Below, piece by piece: positions 43,315-52,122 of a stretch of 64,000 nucleotides of DNA. The notes beneath the pieces are model-generated. The model had not been told where the DNA came from. It worked only from the letters and a program-made list of their open reading frames with translations, and searched no databases. The stretch's first letter is position 1; every line of letters begins with the position of its first letter. Position numbers and translations under genes: made by a program. The DNA is taken from assembly GCA_964608915.1 (NCBI GenBank), contig CAZSQA010000011.1:104485-168484 (forward strand), in the 5' to 3' direction. Source of the DNA: QWQI01 sp964608915 (GTDB lineage Bacteria; Planctomycetota; Planctomycetia; Isosphaerales; Isosphaeraceae).

Positions 43315-43869
43315 ATGCAGCGCCTTCGATCCGTCGAACCCGAAAACGCCCAGGGCCGTACGAAAGAACTTTTCGAAGCCGTAAGTCAGGCCTTCGGCAT
43401 GATTCCCAACGCCACCCGGGTGATGGCGAATTCGCCCGCCGTCCTCGAGAGTTTTCTCGTCTTCAGTCAAGCCATGGCGGGGCTCAAAATCGGTAACGCA
43501 GTGCACACACAGGTGAAGCTCGCCACCAGCGAGTCCAATGCGTGCGAATACTGCTCTTCGATCCTTTCGGTCGTGGCCCCCTCGGCGGGGCTTTCCGCCG
43601 CCGACATTCTGGCCGGAAGAACGGGTCAGTCCGAGAATCTTCGCATCAAGTCGGCTCTTGCCTTCGCCCACGACGTGCTCGAAACTCGGGGTAAAGTCAG
43701 TGGTCAGCGACTCGCCGAATTGAGAGAAGCCGGCTTCGACGATGCCGAGATCGTCGAGATCGTCGCCAGCGTCGTCCTGGGCTGCTTCACGAATTTCCTC
43801 AACAACGTGGCCGATACGCAGCTCGATATTCCCAGGGCACAGCCGGTGGAATTCAGTCCGGCGCATTGA
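43315..43869 (+). CDS. AhpD/carboxymuconolactone-decarboxylase-family protein
   Basis: 184 residues, all-helical CMD/AhpD fold. The redox motif Cys77-x-x-Cys80 lies in SNACEYCSSILSVVAP. In AhpD-type peroxidase proteins a histidine stands four residues after the second cysteine; here it is Leu84, so the proton relay is altered. The N-terminus (PENAQGRTKELFEAVSQAFGMIPNATRVMANSPAVL) is typical of the family. It is controlled by the adjacent TetR operators and likely deals with peroxide or an electrophile, with thiol chemistry retained. Two detoxification-like genes follow in the same direction. Confidence 0.88.
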   Translation: MQRLRSVEPENAQGRTKELFEAVSQAFGMIPNATRVMANSPAVLESFLVFSQAMAGLKIGNAVHTQVKLATSESNACEYCSSILSVVAPSAGLSAADILAGRTGQSENLRIKSALAFAHDVLETRGKVSGQRLAELREAGFDDAEIVEIVASVVLGCFTNFLNNVADTQLDIPRAQPVEFSPAH

Positions 43870-43953
43870 CTCAGACGTATTTCCGTCCGGGTGCCTGGTC
43901 CGGCCAGGCACTCGGCATTCGAATGCCGAATTTCGAAAAAGGGAAACAAATCG

Positions 43954-44415
43954 ATGAACGTGATCCAGCCGCCTTTCACTCTCGAAACCGCATCCGCCAA
44001 AGTGCGTGCCGCGGAAGACGCCTGGAACAGCCGCGATCCTCACACGGTTTCGCTCGCCTATGCCGAGGACTCGGTGTGGAGAAACCGTGACAGGTTCCTT
44101 CGAGGTCGTGACGAAATCCGCCGCTTTCTCGCGTCCAAATGGGAAATGGAACTGGATTATCGGCTCGCCAAGTCGCTCTGGTGCTTCGCCGATGACAGGA
44201 TCGCCGTTCGATTTCAATACGAATATCGAACTGCCGATGGTCAGTGGTTCAGAGCCTACGGCAACGAACTTTGGGAATTCGGAGCGGACGGACTGATGAA
44301 GCGGCGGGAGGCCAGCATCAATGACCTGATGATTCACGAGCAGGACCGCAAGTTCCGCTGGCCAGCGCCAGGCCCGCGACCGGCGGACCATCCCGGAATT
44401 CCCGATCCGCGATGA
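43954..44415 (+). CDS. DUF1348 / SnoaL-like protein
   Basis: 153 residues from the ATG at 43954; GGGA lies ten bases upstream. NTF2-like cone fold of the DUF1348 type: FTLETASAKVRAAEDAWNSRD, then VSLAYAEDSVWRNRDRFLRGRDEI, the FLASKWEMELDYRL segment, RIAVRFQYEYRTADGQWFRAYGNELWEF and the C-terminal REASINDLMI. These proteins are common in stress or detoxification operons and have unknown chemistry. The gene follows the AhpD-like gene with 84 bp between them. Confidence 0.9.
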   Translation: MNVIQPPFTLETASAKVRAAEDAWNSRDPHTVSLAYAEDSVWRNRDRFLRGRDEIRRFLASKWEMELDYRLAKSLWCFADDRIAVRFQYEYRTADGQWFRAYGNELWEFGADGLMKRREASINDLMIHEQDRKFRWPAPGPRPADHPGIPDPR

Positions 44416-44487
44416 CGGTCTGACCTGCCAGGATGATCGAATCGTGGAATTTCGAATATCGGCCAGATCACATTTAACGGAGGTCTC

Positions 44488-45093
44488 ATGCGACAGTACT
44501 CAAGCGACATCGCCTTCACGGAATCGGTCAAAGGCGTCCAGACGGAAAAGGGATCGCGTTCCGGCTATGCACGCATGGAACTTGCGGGCAGTTGGGAGAC
44601 TCAGGTCACGCCGGTGCTCAGCGAGTTTCTGGCGGGCCTGGACATGTTCTATTTCGCGACTTCGAATGCCGAGGGGCAGCCGTATGTCCAGTATCGTGGC
44701 GGCTCGCCGGGCTTTTTGAAGGTGATCGACGAAACGACACTCGGTTTCGCCGACTTCGGCGGCAATCGGCAATACATCACGCTCGGCAATCTGAGGGAAA
44801 ACCAGAAAGCCTTTATATTCCTGATGGATTATGCCCACAGTCGCCGGATCAAGCTCTGGGGCCATGCCAGCGTCGTCGAAGACGATCCCGATCTGCTTGA
44901 CCGACTGCGAGACCCTGCCTATCCCGGCAAGGTCGAACGGGCCATCGTCTTTCGGATCGAAGCCTGGGATATCAATTGCCCGCAGCACATTCACAAGCGA
45001 TTTTCCCAGCGCCAGGTCGCTCCCGTGATCGAAGAGCTTCAGGCCCGAATCGCGTCACTCGAAGCCGAAGTGAATCGACTCAGGGGGCAATAG
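44488..45093 (+). CDS. Pyridoxamine 5'-phosphate oxidase-like flavoprotein
   Basis: 201 residues; GGAGG lies six bases before the ATG. PNPOx-like split-barrel fold: FLAGLDMFYFATSNAEGQPYVQYRGG, FGGNRQYITLGNLRENQKAFIFLMDYAHSRRIKLWGHASVVE, and the C-terminal HIHKRFS. The last 25 residues (VIEELQARIASLEAEVNRLRG) form a short coiled coil. Proteins of this type bind FMN or F420 and reduce small compounds. It is the last member of the TetR-linked set, 72 bp after the DUF1348 gene. Confidence 0.9.
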   Translation: MRQYSSDIAFTESVKGVQTEKGSRSGYARMELAGSWETQVTPVLSEFLAGLDMFYFATSNAEGQPYVQYRGGSPGFLKVIDETTLGFADFGGNRQYITLGNLRENQKAFIFLMDYAHSRRIKLWGHASVVEDDPDLLDRLRDPAYPGKVERAIVFRIEAWDINCPQHIHKRFSQRQVAPVIEELQARIASLEAEVNRLRGQ

Positions 45094-45251
45094 CCCTGAT
45101 CGGCACCGGGGGAAAATTCTCTCGCGGAACGAGCGACTTTCGCTGGAATGCGACACTTCGAGCATGATACCGTAGATACACGGTAATGGATCGTCTTGTC
45201 CTGACCCCTTTTTCGGGCCCGGGACATGACGACACTCGTCAGGAATTCGAA

Positions 45252-45623
45252 ATGCAAGACCGTAGCGCCGATTACGATCTCTCGTTCCTGAAAATTCACG
45301 AACTGGTTTCGATCAGTTATTATTCATATCATTTCTGCCTGTATTCGAATGGTCCGCCGGACCTCGCGACACTTACGACTCCGGACTGGGCCTTGATCAC
45401 GATCGAAAGCGAATTTCTTCTCAACGGAGCGAATGCCGATCGAGGGGCCTTGCTCGCTCTCATCGGCCAGAATTTCGAAGACGCCTGGATTGACCTGAAC
45501 TTCGACCTTCACCTGCGATTCGCCAGCGGTGACGAACCGGTGACGATTCGAAAGGACAACGGCTTCGAATCGTATCAAATCGAATGGTCGCTCGACCCGA
45601 AGAAGTACGTCGCGATCATCTGA
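45252..45623 (+). CDS. Hypothetical protein
   Basis: 123 residues from the ATG at 45252; AGGAA lies upstream. It is acidic with alternating strands: PDWALITIESEFLLNG, GQNFEDAWIDLNFDLHLRFASGDEPVTI and FESYQIEW. I do not recognise the family; the pattern of short beta strands with aspartates resembles small immunity-type or DUF6188-like proteins, but this is weak. An inverted repeat TACCGT-N6-ACGGTA (45168-45185) lies 67 bp before the ATG and could be an operator. Confidence 0.6.
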   Translation: MQDRSADYDLSFLKIHELVSISYYSYHFCLYSNGPPDLATLTTPDWALITIESEFLLNGANADRGALLALIGQNFEDAWIDLNFDLHLRFASGDEPVTIRKDNGFESYQIEWSLDPKKYVAII

Positions 45624-45651
45624 TCGTATTTGCCCGGAAGTCATTCCCCAC

Positions 45652-46797
45652 TCACCCCCGCACACGCCCCAGGCCGAACTGATCGCCATTGGCCACAGGT
45701 TTGCCGGCTGCGTCCAGGTGAATTTCCACCATCTTTTCGCTCATCAGAATGCCGCCCTTCTCGTCGGCCAGTTGCATCACGCGCTTGTGGCTGGCGGTTT
45801 CGAAAACGTCGCCCGTGGATGGATAGGCAAAGTCGCCCTGAACGGTGAAAGTCACCCAGCCCGGCTCGTCACGCACGGCGAGTGATTCGATGTATTTCGG
45901 CGGGTCCACGCTGTTGTCGAACACGTGCACTTTCTGGTTGAAGGCGTCCACCACCCAGACTTGTTTTTCGTCGGGCGTCAGGCCGATGCCGTGGCTCGGG
46001 CAGCCGTGCCGCTTCACGGGGCCCTGTTCGAAACCCGGCACTTCCACCCGGTGCAGCTTTTTGCCGGTGCGGATGTCGCCGATTTCGAAACCCAGCAGGC
46101 CGTTCACGTTGACATATGCCCGATTCTGGCGGCCGTCGACCGTGAATGGCCGGATCGCCGCCGCGAACGGGCCGACCTGGCGCACGATCTTGTGCGTAGC
46201 CGTGTCGCAGACGGTCAGCATCGGCGACCGCAGCCCGGCCAGATAGGCCCTGGAGCCGTCCAGCCCGACGACCGTATTGTGGGCCCCCGATTTCGGCGAG
46301 ATTTTGGCGATGATGTCGCCCGACAGCGGCTCGACGACGTGCCAGTCGTCCTTTTCGAACGTGGGCAGATAGATGAACCGGCCAGCCGGGTCCATGCTCA
46401 TCCGGTCGCAGCCGTTGGGATAAGGCTTTTCCCAATCGAGTTTCTCGGTGACGATATCCACGCACTGCAGCGTTTTCGTGGTGCTCACGAAGATCTTGCC
46501 GATTCGGGCGTTGGCACAGATGCCCTTGACGTTGTCGGGCTTGCCTTCGGCGTTCAGGCCGGCGAGCGGAATGCGCTTGACGAACTTGTGACCGGCGTCG
46601 ATATCGAGAACGACCAGCCCGTGGCCGCCGTATTCCAGATAATTGCGAATGCCGGGCGTGGCGACATACAGCAGCCGTTTCGGTTTCGGCTCGGCCTGAG
46701 CCCTGGCGGCGTTTCCGGCGACGAGTGTGGCGGCTGCCGTCGCCAGTGCTTCACGGCGTGTGAGCTTTGTCCACCGGGTTTCGATCTGTGGGGTCAT
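45652..46797 (-). CDS. Exported YncE-like beta-propeller protein
   Basis: 381 residues. The N-terminus has twin Arg in TRREALATAAATLVAGNAARAQ, suggesting Tat export. The rest is a seven-blade-like YVTN propeller: RLLYVATPGIRNYLEYGGHGLVVLDIDAG, KIFVSTTKTLQCVDIV, RAYLAGLRSPMLTVCD, RAYVNVNGLLGFEIGDI and QVWVVDAFNQKVHVFD. Such proteins often serve as binding or quality-control modules. It is divergent from the PVC-type CxxCH gene. No catalytic residues can be pointed out. Confidence 0.88.
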   Translation of the reverse strand: MTPQIETRWTKLTRREALATAAATLVAGNAARAQAEPKPKRLLYVATPGIRNYLEYGGHGLVVLDIDAGHKFVKRIPLAGLNAEGKPDNVKGICANARIGKIFVSTTKTLQCVDIVTEKLDWEKPYPNGCDRMSMDPAGRFIYLPTFEKDDWHVVEPLSGDIIAKISPKSGAHNTVVGLDGSRAYLAGLRSPMLTVCDTATHKIVRQVGPFAAAIRPFTVDGRQNRAYVNVNGLLGFEIGDIRTGKKLHRVEVPGFEQGPVKRHGCPSHGIGLTPDEKQVWVVDAFNQKVHVFDNSVDPPKYIESLAVRDEPGWVTFTVQGDFAYPSTGDVFETASHKRVMQLADEKGGILMSEKMVEIHLDAAGKPVANGDQFGLGRVRG

Positions 46798-47064
46798 GGC
46801 GTTCGTCCTGTGGATGTTCGGGATGCGGCAGGTGTGCGGGTTCGGATGATTCGCAGGTTAGCCGAGCGGTGCCTTCATGAAAAGCGACACGAGATCGGGT
46901 AAGATCAATTTCCCTCGTCCCGTCGACGACTCGTTCGCCCGGTACGAGAGCCCCACCAGCCGATCGGCAAGATTCGCACCGGATCCCGATCGGTCGAAGC
47001 CCTTTCACTCGACGAACAGACCATGGAGCGAACACTCATGGAGCGAACCCGGAGAAACCCCTTC

Positions 47065-50000
47065 ATGAGCGCGCGGCTCCGTTCACTCGGGCGCGTTCTG
47101 TTCGTCGGCACAAGCCTCTGCCTGGCCGGTGGTTCCGGATCGGTCGACGGGGCCGAGATCAAGATCGATCACCGCACGTTCACGATTCCGGACGGCTTCG
47201 TGATCGAGAAAATCTCGACGCCGCCGCTGGTCGATCGGCCGATCGTCGGTTCGTTCGACGAGCAGGGCCGGCTGTACGTGGCCGACAGCTCGGGCTCGAA
47301 CGACAAGGTCGAGATCCAGCTCGAGCAGAAGCCGCACCGGATCATGCGGCTCGAGGACACCGACGGCGACGGCAAGTTCGACGAATCCGTCGTGTTCGCC
47401 GATCGCATGATGTTCCCTGAAGGCACGTTGTGGCACCGGGGCTCGCTTTACGTTTCCGCGCCGCCTTCGATCTGGAAGCTCACGGACACTGACGGCGACG
47501 GCGTGGCCGATCAACGTATCGAATGGTTCCAGGGCAAGACGCTCACCGGCTGCGCCAATGACCTGCACGGGCCTTACCTGGGTCGCGACGGGCGCATTTA
47601 CTGGGCCAAGGGGGCCTTCGCCGAACAGACGCACAAGATTCACGGCAAATCGTGGAAGTCCAGCGCAGCACACTTTTTCCGCTCCACCGAAGACGGCGAA
47701 GAGCTGGAGCCGGTTATGACCGGCGGTATGGATAACCCGGTGGACATGGTCTTCACGCCGGGCGGCGAGCGCATCTTCACGACGACGTTCCTCACGCAGC
47801 CCTCGGTCGGTCAGCGCGACGGGCTGATTCATGCGATCTACGGCGGCATTTACGGCAAGACGAACGGCAAAACGCAGGAAGCCCAGCACGTGTGGACGGG
47901 CCCGGACCTGATGCCCGTGCTTTCGCACATGGGCCCGGCGGCACCCTGCGGGCTGACGGAATACGAATCTCCGGCCTTCGGGCCTTCGTTTCGCGGCAAC
48001 ATTTTCAGCAGTTCGTTCAACCTGCGGAAGATCGTGCGGCACCAGCTCGAATCGACGGACAAGGCTGGCCTGACGAGCAAGGACACCGACTTCGTCGTGT
48101 GCGACGATACGGACTTCCATCCGACGGACGTCCTCACCGACGCCGACGGCAGCCTGATCGTGATCGATACGGGCGGCTGGTACAAACTCTGCTGCCCGAC
48201 GTCCCATATCGCCAAAGCTGACGTCCTGGGCACGATTTACCGGGTGCGCAGGGCCGATGCCTCTCCGGTCGTCGATCCGCGCGGCCTGAAGCTGAAATGG
48301 GAAGGCGTGCCGGCGGCCGAACTCGCGGCCAGGCTTGGGGATGCGCGCCCCGCGGTTCGCGACAGGGCCATCGACATGATCGCCCGTGCCGGAGCCGAAG
48401 CGGCCCCGGAACTCGAGAAAATCGTGAAGGATACGAATCAATCGGCCGAAATCCGTAACGCGGCGATCTGGGCGGCCTGCCGCATCGGCGGGCAGGAGGG
48501 GCTGGCCGTATGCCGGCTGGGCCTGGAAGATCCTGACGCCGCGATCAGTCAAGCCGCGGCGCATGCCGTGGGGCTGCACCGCGACCGTGCCTCGGCGGCC
48601 CAGGCGATCGCGATGCTGGCAGACAAGAGCGAGCCGGATTCCGTGCGGCGAGCCGTCGCGGAGGCACTCGGGCGAATCGGCGATCCTTCCGCCGTGGCCC
48701 CGATCCTGGCCGTGGCGGCGAATTTTCTGAATGACCGGGTCATGCGGCATTCGCTGACATACGCGCTCGTCGAGATCGATTCGGCCGACGCCATTTTCGA
48801 GGCCCTCGCTTCCGCCAAAGACCCTCGAAGCAGGATCGTCGGGCTGATCGCGCTGGATCAGATCGGCGTGCCGAATTTGCCGGTCAGAGAGCTGATCGGC
48901 GCGATGGACGCCAGCGAACCCGCGATGCGGACGCTGGCCGGGTGGATCGTTTCCCGGCATCCGGAATGGGCGGATTCGCTCGTCGCCGGGCTGAAGGCCA
49001 AACTGCTTCAACCGGCTGAAGATAAGGAGCGTCAGGCGACGCTCGTGGACCAGTTGGCCCGGTTCGCCGGCACCGCCGACTCGGTTCGCGATCTGCTCGG
49101 CAGCTCGCTCCAGGCAGGCTCGGTGCGGACACGGTCACTGGCTCTGCGGGCGATGGCGGCTTCGCGGGCGAAAACCTGCCCGAAGCCGTGGGAGTCGGAG
49201 CTGCAGAAGTCGTTGATGAGCAACGATCTCACGACGCTTGAGGATGTCCTCGCTGCGCTGAAGGCGCTGCCCCCGGCCGACGAATCGTCCGTCGACGTCC
49301 GCTTCCGGCTGCTGCTCAAGCGGGCGGATGAGAGGGACTTGTCTGCCGACCTGCGCTGGGCCGTGCTGGGCGCGATTCCCGCCGGGGCAGGACCGGTGCC
49401 GGCAGGCCTGTTCGAAGAAATTCTCGGTCGCCTGCGGCCGGAAACGCCTGCTGTGGCGAGGCTTGCGGCGGCCGATCTGCTGATCCGGCTCAAACTCGCG
49501 CCGGACCAGCGCAAGAGCATCGCCCTGGCGTTCGGAACGCTGGGGCCGATGGAATCCCAGAAATTGATCGCCCTGTTCGAAAACGGGTCGGACGTTTCCA
49601 TCGCCGATGCCCTGATTCGAAGCCTGGGCGCTTCGAAGAACCTGGCGTCGCTGCGGGAAGATTCGCTGAAAACTGTCGTGGCACGGTTGCCTGAAGACTC
49701 GAAAAAGGCGATGGATCGGGTGCTGGAGCGGCGGAATCAGTCGCTGTTTCTTCAGCGGCAGAAGATCGATTCGCTCCTCGCCTCGTTCCCGGCAGGCGAT
49801 ATCCGCCGCGGCCAGGCGGTATTCAACGGATCGAAGGCGGCCTGCCGGACGTGTCACTCGGTCGGTTACGTCGGCGGCAAAGTCGGCCCGGACCTCACGA
49901 AGATCGGCGGCATTCGAACCGAGCGCGACCTGCTCGAGGCGATCGTGTTCCCGAGTCTCAGTTTCGTCAGAAGTTACGAACCGGTCACGATCGCGATGAA

Positions 50001-50211
50001 AGACGGCCAGGTCTTGAACGGAATCGTTCAGGGCGAAGATGCCGACACGCTCACGCTCGTCCTGAACGCGACCCAGACCTCACGCGTGCCGAAGGCCGAG
50101 ATCGACGAGATCGTCCCGAGTGCCGTGTCGGTCATGCCTGCGGGGCTCGACCAGCAGCTCAACGATCAGGAAATCGCCGATCTGGTGACGTATCTCAGGT
50201 CCAGCAAGTGA
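47065..50211 (+). CDS. PVC-type haem-binding CxxCH dehydrogenase-like protein
   Basis: 1048 residues from the ATG at 47065, chosen because it puts a signal-like stretch (SLGRVLFVGTSLCLAGG) at the N-terminus; ATGs at 47023 and 47038 sit in a direct repeat. An N-terminal propeller (about 40-400) of the planctomycete membrane-bound dehydrogenase type is recognisable by FDEQGRLYVADSSG, RIMRLEDTDGDGKFDE and MDNPVDMVFTPGGERI. Residues about 415-900 are helical HEAT-like repeats. The C-terminal domain has the c-type haem motif CRTCH followed by VGPDLTKIGG, RDLLEAIVFPS and the DQEIADLVTYLRS ending. Periplasmic electron-transfer function is likely; the substrate is unknown. Confidence 0.93.
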   Translation: MSARLRSLGRVLFVGTSLCLAGGSGSVDGAEIKIDHRTFTIPDGFVIEKISTPPLVDRPIVGSFDEQGRLYVADSSGSNDKVEIQLEQKPHRIMRLEDTDGDGKFDESVVFADRMMFPEGTLWHRGSLYVSAPPSIWKLTDTDGDGVADQRIEWFQGKTLTGCANDLHGPYLGRDGRIYWAKGAFAEQTHKIHGKSWKSSAAHFFRSTEDGEELEPVMTGGMDNPVDMVFTPGGERIFTTTFLTQPSVGQRDGLIHAIYGGIYGKTNGKTQEAQHVWTGPDLMPVLSHMGPAAPCGLTEYESPAFGPSFRGNIFSSSFNLRKIVRHQLESTDKAGLTSKDTDFVVCDDTDFHPTDVLTDADGSLIVIDTGGWYKLCCPTSHIAKADVLGTIYRVRRADASPVVDPRGLKLKWEGVPAAELAARLGDARPAVRDRAIDMIARAGAEAAPELEKIVKDTNQSAEIRNAAIWAACRIGGQEGLAVCRLGLEDPDAAISQAAAHAVGLHRDRASAAQAIAMLADKSEPDSVRRAVAEALGRIGDPSAVAPILAVAANFLNDRVMRHSLTYALVEIDSADAIFEALASAKDPRSRIVGLIALDQIGVPNLPVRELIGAMDASEPAMRTLAGWIVSRHPEWADSLVAGLKAKLLQPAEDKERQATLVDQLARFAGTADSVRDLLGSSLQAGSVRTRSLALRAMAASRAKTCPKPWESELQKSLMSNDLTTLEDVLAALKALPPADESSVDVRFRLLLKRADERDLSADLRWAVLGAIPAGAGPVPAGLFEEILGRLRPETPAVARLAAADLLIRLKLAPDQRKSIALAFGTLGPMESQKLIALFENGSDVSIADALIRSLGASKNLASLREDSLKTVVARLPEDSKKAMDRVLERRNQSLFLQRQKIDSLLASFPAGDIRRGQAVFNGSKAACRTCHSVGYVGGKVGPDLTKIGGIRTERDLLEAIVFPSLSFVRSYEPVTIAMKDGQVLNGIVQGEDADTLTLVLNATQTSRVPKAEIDEIVPSAVSVMPAGLDQQLNDQEIADLVTYLRSSK

Positions 50212-50245
50212 ATCGGAACGAAGCGAAAAAGAATCGGAGAACGTC

Positions 50246-50536
50246 ATGATCTGCGTGGCAGTCACTTATCTCATGCGGGAAGGGACGGATTCTCAGGCGA
50301 TCGAGCTGTTCCGCCCGCTCGCGGCCGAGACACGCAAGGAACCCGGGTGTCGGCTGTACGAAGTACACAGGAGCACGACCAACCCGCTCCAGTTCTTCCT
50401 CTATGAGCAATACGTCGATCAGGCCGCTCTGGACGCCCACCGCGCTGCTCCCCATTTCGAAAAATACGCGAAAAATGGCCTGTTCGCCCTGATCGAAAGC
50501 CGCAGCCCCGAGATTTACGAGCGGCTGGAGGTTTGA
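50246..50536 (+). CDS. Antibiotic biosynthesis monooxygenase (ABM) domain protein
   Basis: 96 residues; GGAG lies eight bases before the ATG. Ferredoxin-like ABM/YgiN fold: ICVAVTYLMREG, CRLYEVHRSTTNPLQFFLYEQYVDQAALDAHRAAPHFEKY and ALIESRSPEIYERL. Small dimers of this type act on quinones or reactive carbonyls. The gene lies 34 bp after the PVC haem protein gene and may be in the same transcript. Confidence 0.93.
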   Translation: MICVAVTYLMREGTDSQAIELFRPLAAETRKEPGCRLYEVHRSTTNPLQFFLYEQYVDQAALDAHRAAPHFEKYAKNGLFALIESRSPEIYERLEV

Positions 50537-50577
50537 ACCTCCCAGTCGCCCGCCGTCTCATTACTTCAATGGCCAGA

Positions 50578-50862
50578 TCAGTGCACGATATCTTCGACCC
50601 AGCCGCGCTGGGTGAGGAAGTCGTCCAGCCGGGCGGCGGCTTCATGGTCGACGAGGTTCGGGTCGCGTTTGGCGAACAGGATCGAGTCGGGGATTCGTAA
50701 CTCGTCCGCAGAGGGGCCGAGCAGTCCGCCGAGGTTGCCCTCGAGAGCGACGAACATCGTCACCGCGGAGAGCATCATCATCGTCGGCCGCCCGACGATG
50801 TTGCAGATTGCGTTCCGGATTGAGAGCGTCAGTGTTTCGCGGTCTTGATGACGGTCTGCCAT
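50578..50862 (-). CDS. Hypothetical protein, 94 aa
   Basis: Starts at the ATG at 50862 with GGGGGAA upstream. A hydrophobic centre (IVGRPTMMMLSAVTMFVALEG) could be a membrane helix; the C-terminus is charged (RDPNLVDHEAAARLDDFLTQRGWVEDI). I know no family for it. It stands alone on its strand between ABM and the DHS-like gene. Confidence 0.6.
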   Translation of the reverse strand: MADRHQDRETLTLSIRNAICNIVGRPTMMMLSAVTMFVALEGNLGGLLGPSADELRIPDSILFAKRDPNLVDHEAAARLDDFLTQRGWVEDIVH

Positions 50863-51094
50863 GTTCGTTCCCCCAGCCTTTCGCCAATTCCTGATTGCGT
50901 ACTTTCGAAGCGGACACGAACGGCCAGGCACGACGCCGTCTGCCGGCATCGTTCCTGCGGTCCGAGTCTTCGAACAGTCTGCCGGGAACCCCGGATCTTC
51001 CGGACCCGATATTCCCGCGTACCTTACCGAGACTTAAACGTCTCCGATTCGCCCGGCTTGCGCTCCGGCTCGCCGGTGACCGGCAGCGTACCGG

Positions 51095-52084
51095 TCAAGA
51101 GTGGATTCGACGGTTAGCGGGCTTTGTTGAATCGTGACGCGTTTTTTCCGAAAATTTTTCCGCCAGGGCCAGGTGCAGCATCGGTATGAGCAGCTCATGA
51201 TGCCCGGTCAGGCCGATGCCCTGGCTGCCGGGCCGCTGAAGCACGTTTACGAGGCCCCGGTATTGCTGCTGAAAATCGAGATTCGCCGTGGTCAGGCCGT
51301 CCAGGCTATGGCCCAGATTGCGTGCGATGGCGACGGCCTTGAGGAACACTTCGGGCAGGATCACGGCACTGCCGAGATTCAGCCACACTCCATTTTCGAG
51401 CCCCGCGACCAGGCGGCACAGCAAGCGGAAGTCGTTCATCGTGGCGGCGCCCAGGTCAGCGCCGTCGAGCTGGGGCGTCATGTGCGTGATGTCCGTGCCC
51501 ACCGCGACATGCACGGTCAGCGGCACGCCTGTTTCATGCGCGGCCACGAGCACGCTGACGTCGCGGCCAGGGCCGGCGTTTTCGGCCGCCAGTCGGGCCA
51601 GGCACAGGCCGAGCCCTTCGCCGCTTTCACGCGCGGTGCGGCAGGCGAGAGCGAAGAGTTCGGACGTTTCGCGCGCGAACCCGAACGTTCCGGCATGCAG
51701 GCGGGGGCCGACGTCTTCGCTCGTCTGGCCGCAGATGGCCAGTTCGAGGTCATGGATCGACGCCGCGCCGTTCAAGGCCAGGCCATCGATCACGCCCTGG
51801 CGCATCCAGTCCGCAAGATAAGGCCCGCAACCGGTTTTAATCACGTGCCCGCCCGCCGCGGCAAAAATCCGGCGATCGGCGTCACGGGCCGTGGCGATGG
51901 CGCTCACGAGCGCGCGAAAGTTCTTCCCGCCCAACTGGTTCGGCAGGCTGTCGAGAAACGCCGAGAAAGTCGCCCCGGGGGCGACCAGGCCGCCGATCTG
52001 GCTCAGGTCGACCTTGGAAGGCCGCGTGGCGAGCGGTTCGTAACGAAGGGCGGACCATTCCAGGTCAGGAATGTCGGTGTCCAT
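51095..52084 (-). CDS. Deoxyhypusine-synthase-like protein
   Basis: 329 residues; GGAAAGGAA lies upstream of the ATG at 52084, and an ATG at 52105 is less likely. The protein resembles bacterial deoxyhypusine synthase-like proteins, which lack an eIF5A partner: IFAAAGGHVIKTGCGPYLADWMRQG, VIDGLALNGAASIHDLELAICGQTSEDV, LTVHVAVGTDITHM and GHHELLIPMLHLALAEKF. A Rossmann-like NAD-binding fold is expected. It lies immediately downstream of lpxK on the same strand (38 bp), so a role linked to lipid A or envelope sugar synthesis is possible. The family name is given from memory with moderate certainty. Confidence 0.55.
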   Translation of the reverse strand: MDTDIPDLEWSALRYEPLATRPSKVDLSQIGGLVAPGATFSAFLDSLPNQLGGKNFRALVSAIATARDADRRIFAAAGGHVIKTGCGPYLADWMRQGVIDGLALNGAASIHDLELAICGQTSEDVGPRLHAGTFGFARETSELFALACRTARESGEGLGLCLARLAAENAGPGRDVSVLVAAHETGVPLTVHVAVGTDITHMTPQLDGADLGAATMNDFRLLCRLVAGLENGVWLNLGSAVILPEVFLKAVAIARNLGHSLDGLTTANLDFQQQYRGLVNVLQRPGSQGIGLTGHHELLIPMLHLALAEKFSEKTRHDSTKPANRRIHS

Positions 52085-52122
52085 CGGCGGATTCCTTTCC
52101 GGCATTTCTCGCGGGGTGTTCG

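Noticed and set aside
47083..49011. 642-codon minus-strand open frame
   Set aside because: Antisense shadow of the PVC-type CxxCH gene; composition is Arg/His/Asp-rich without domains.
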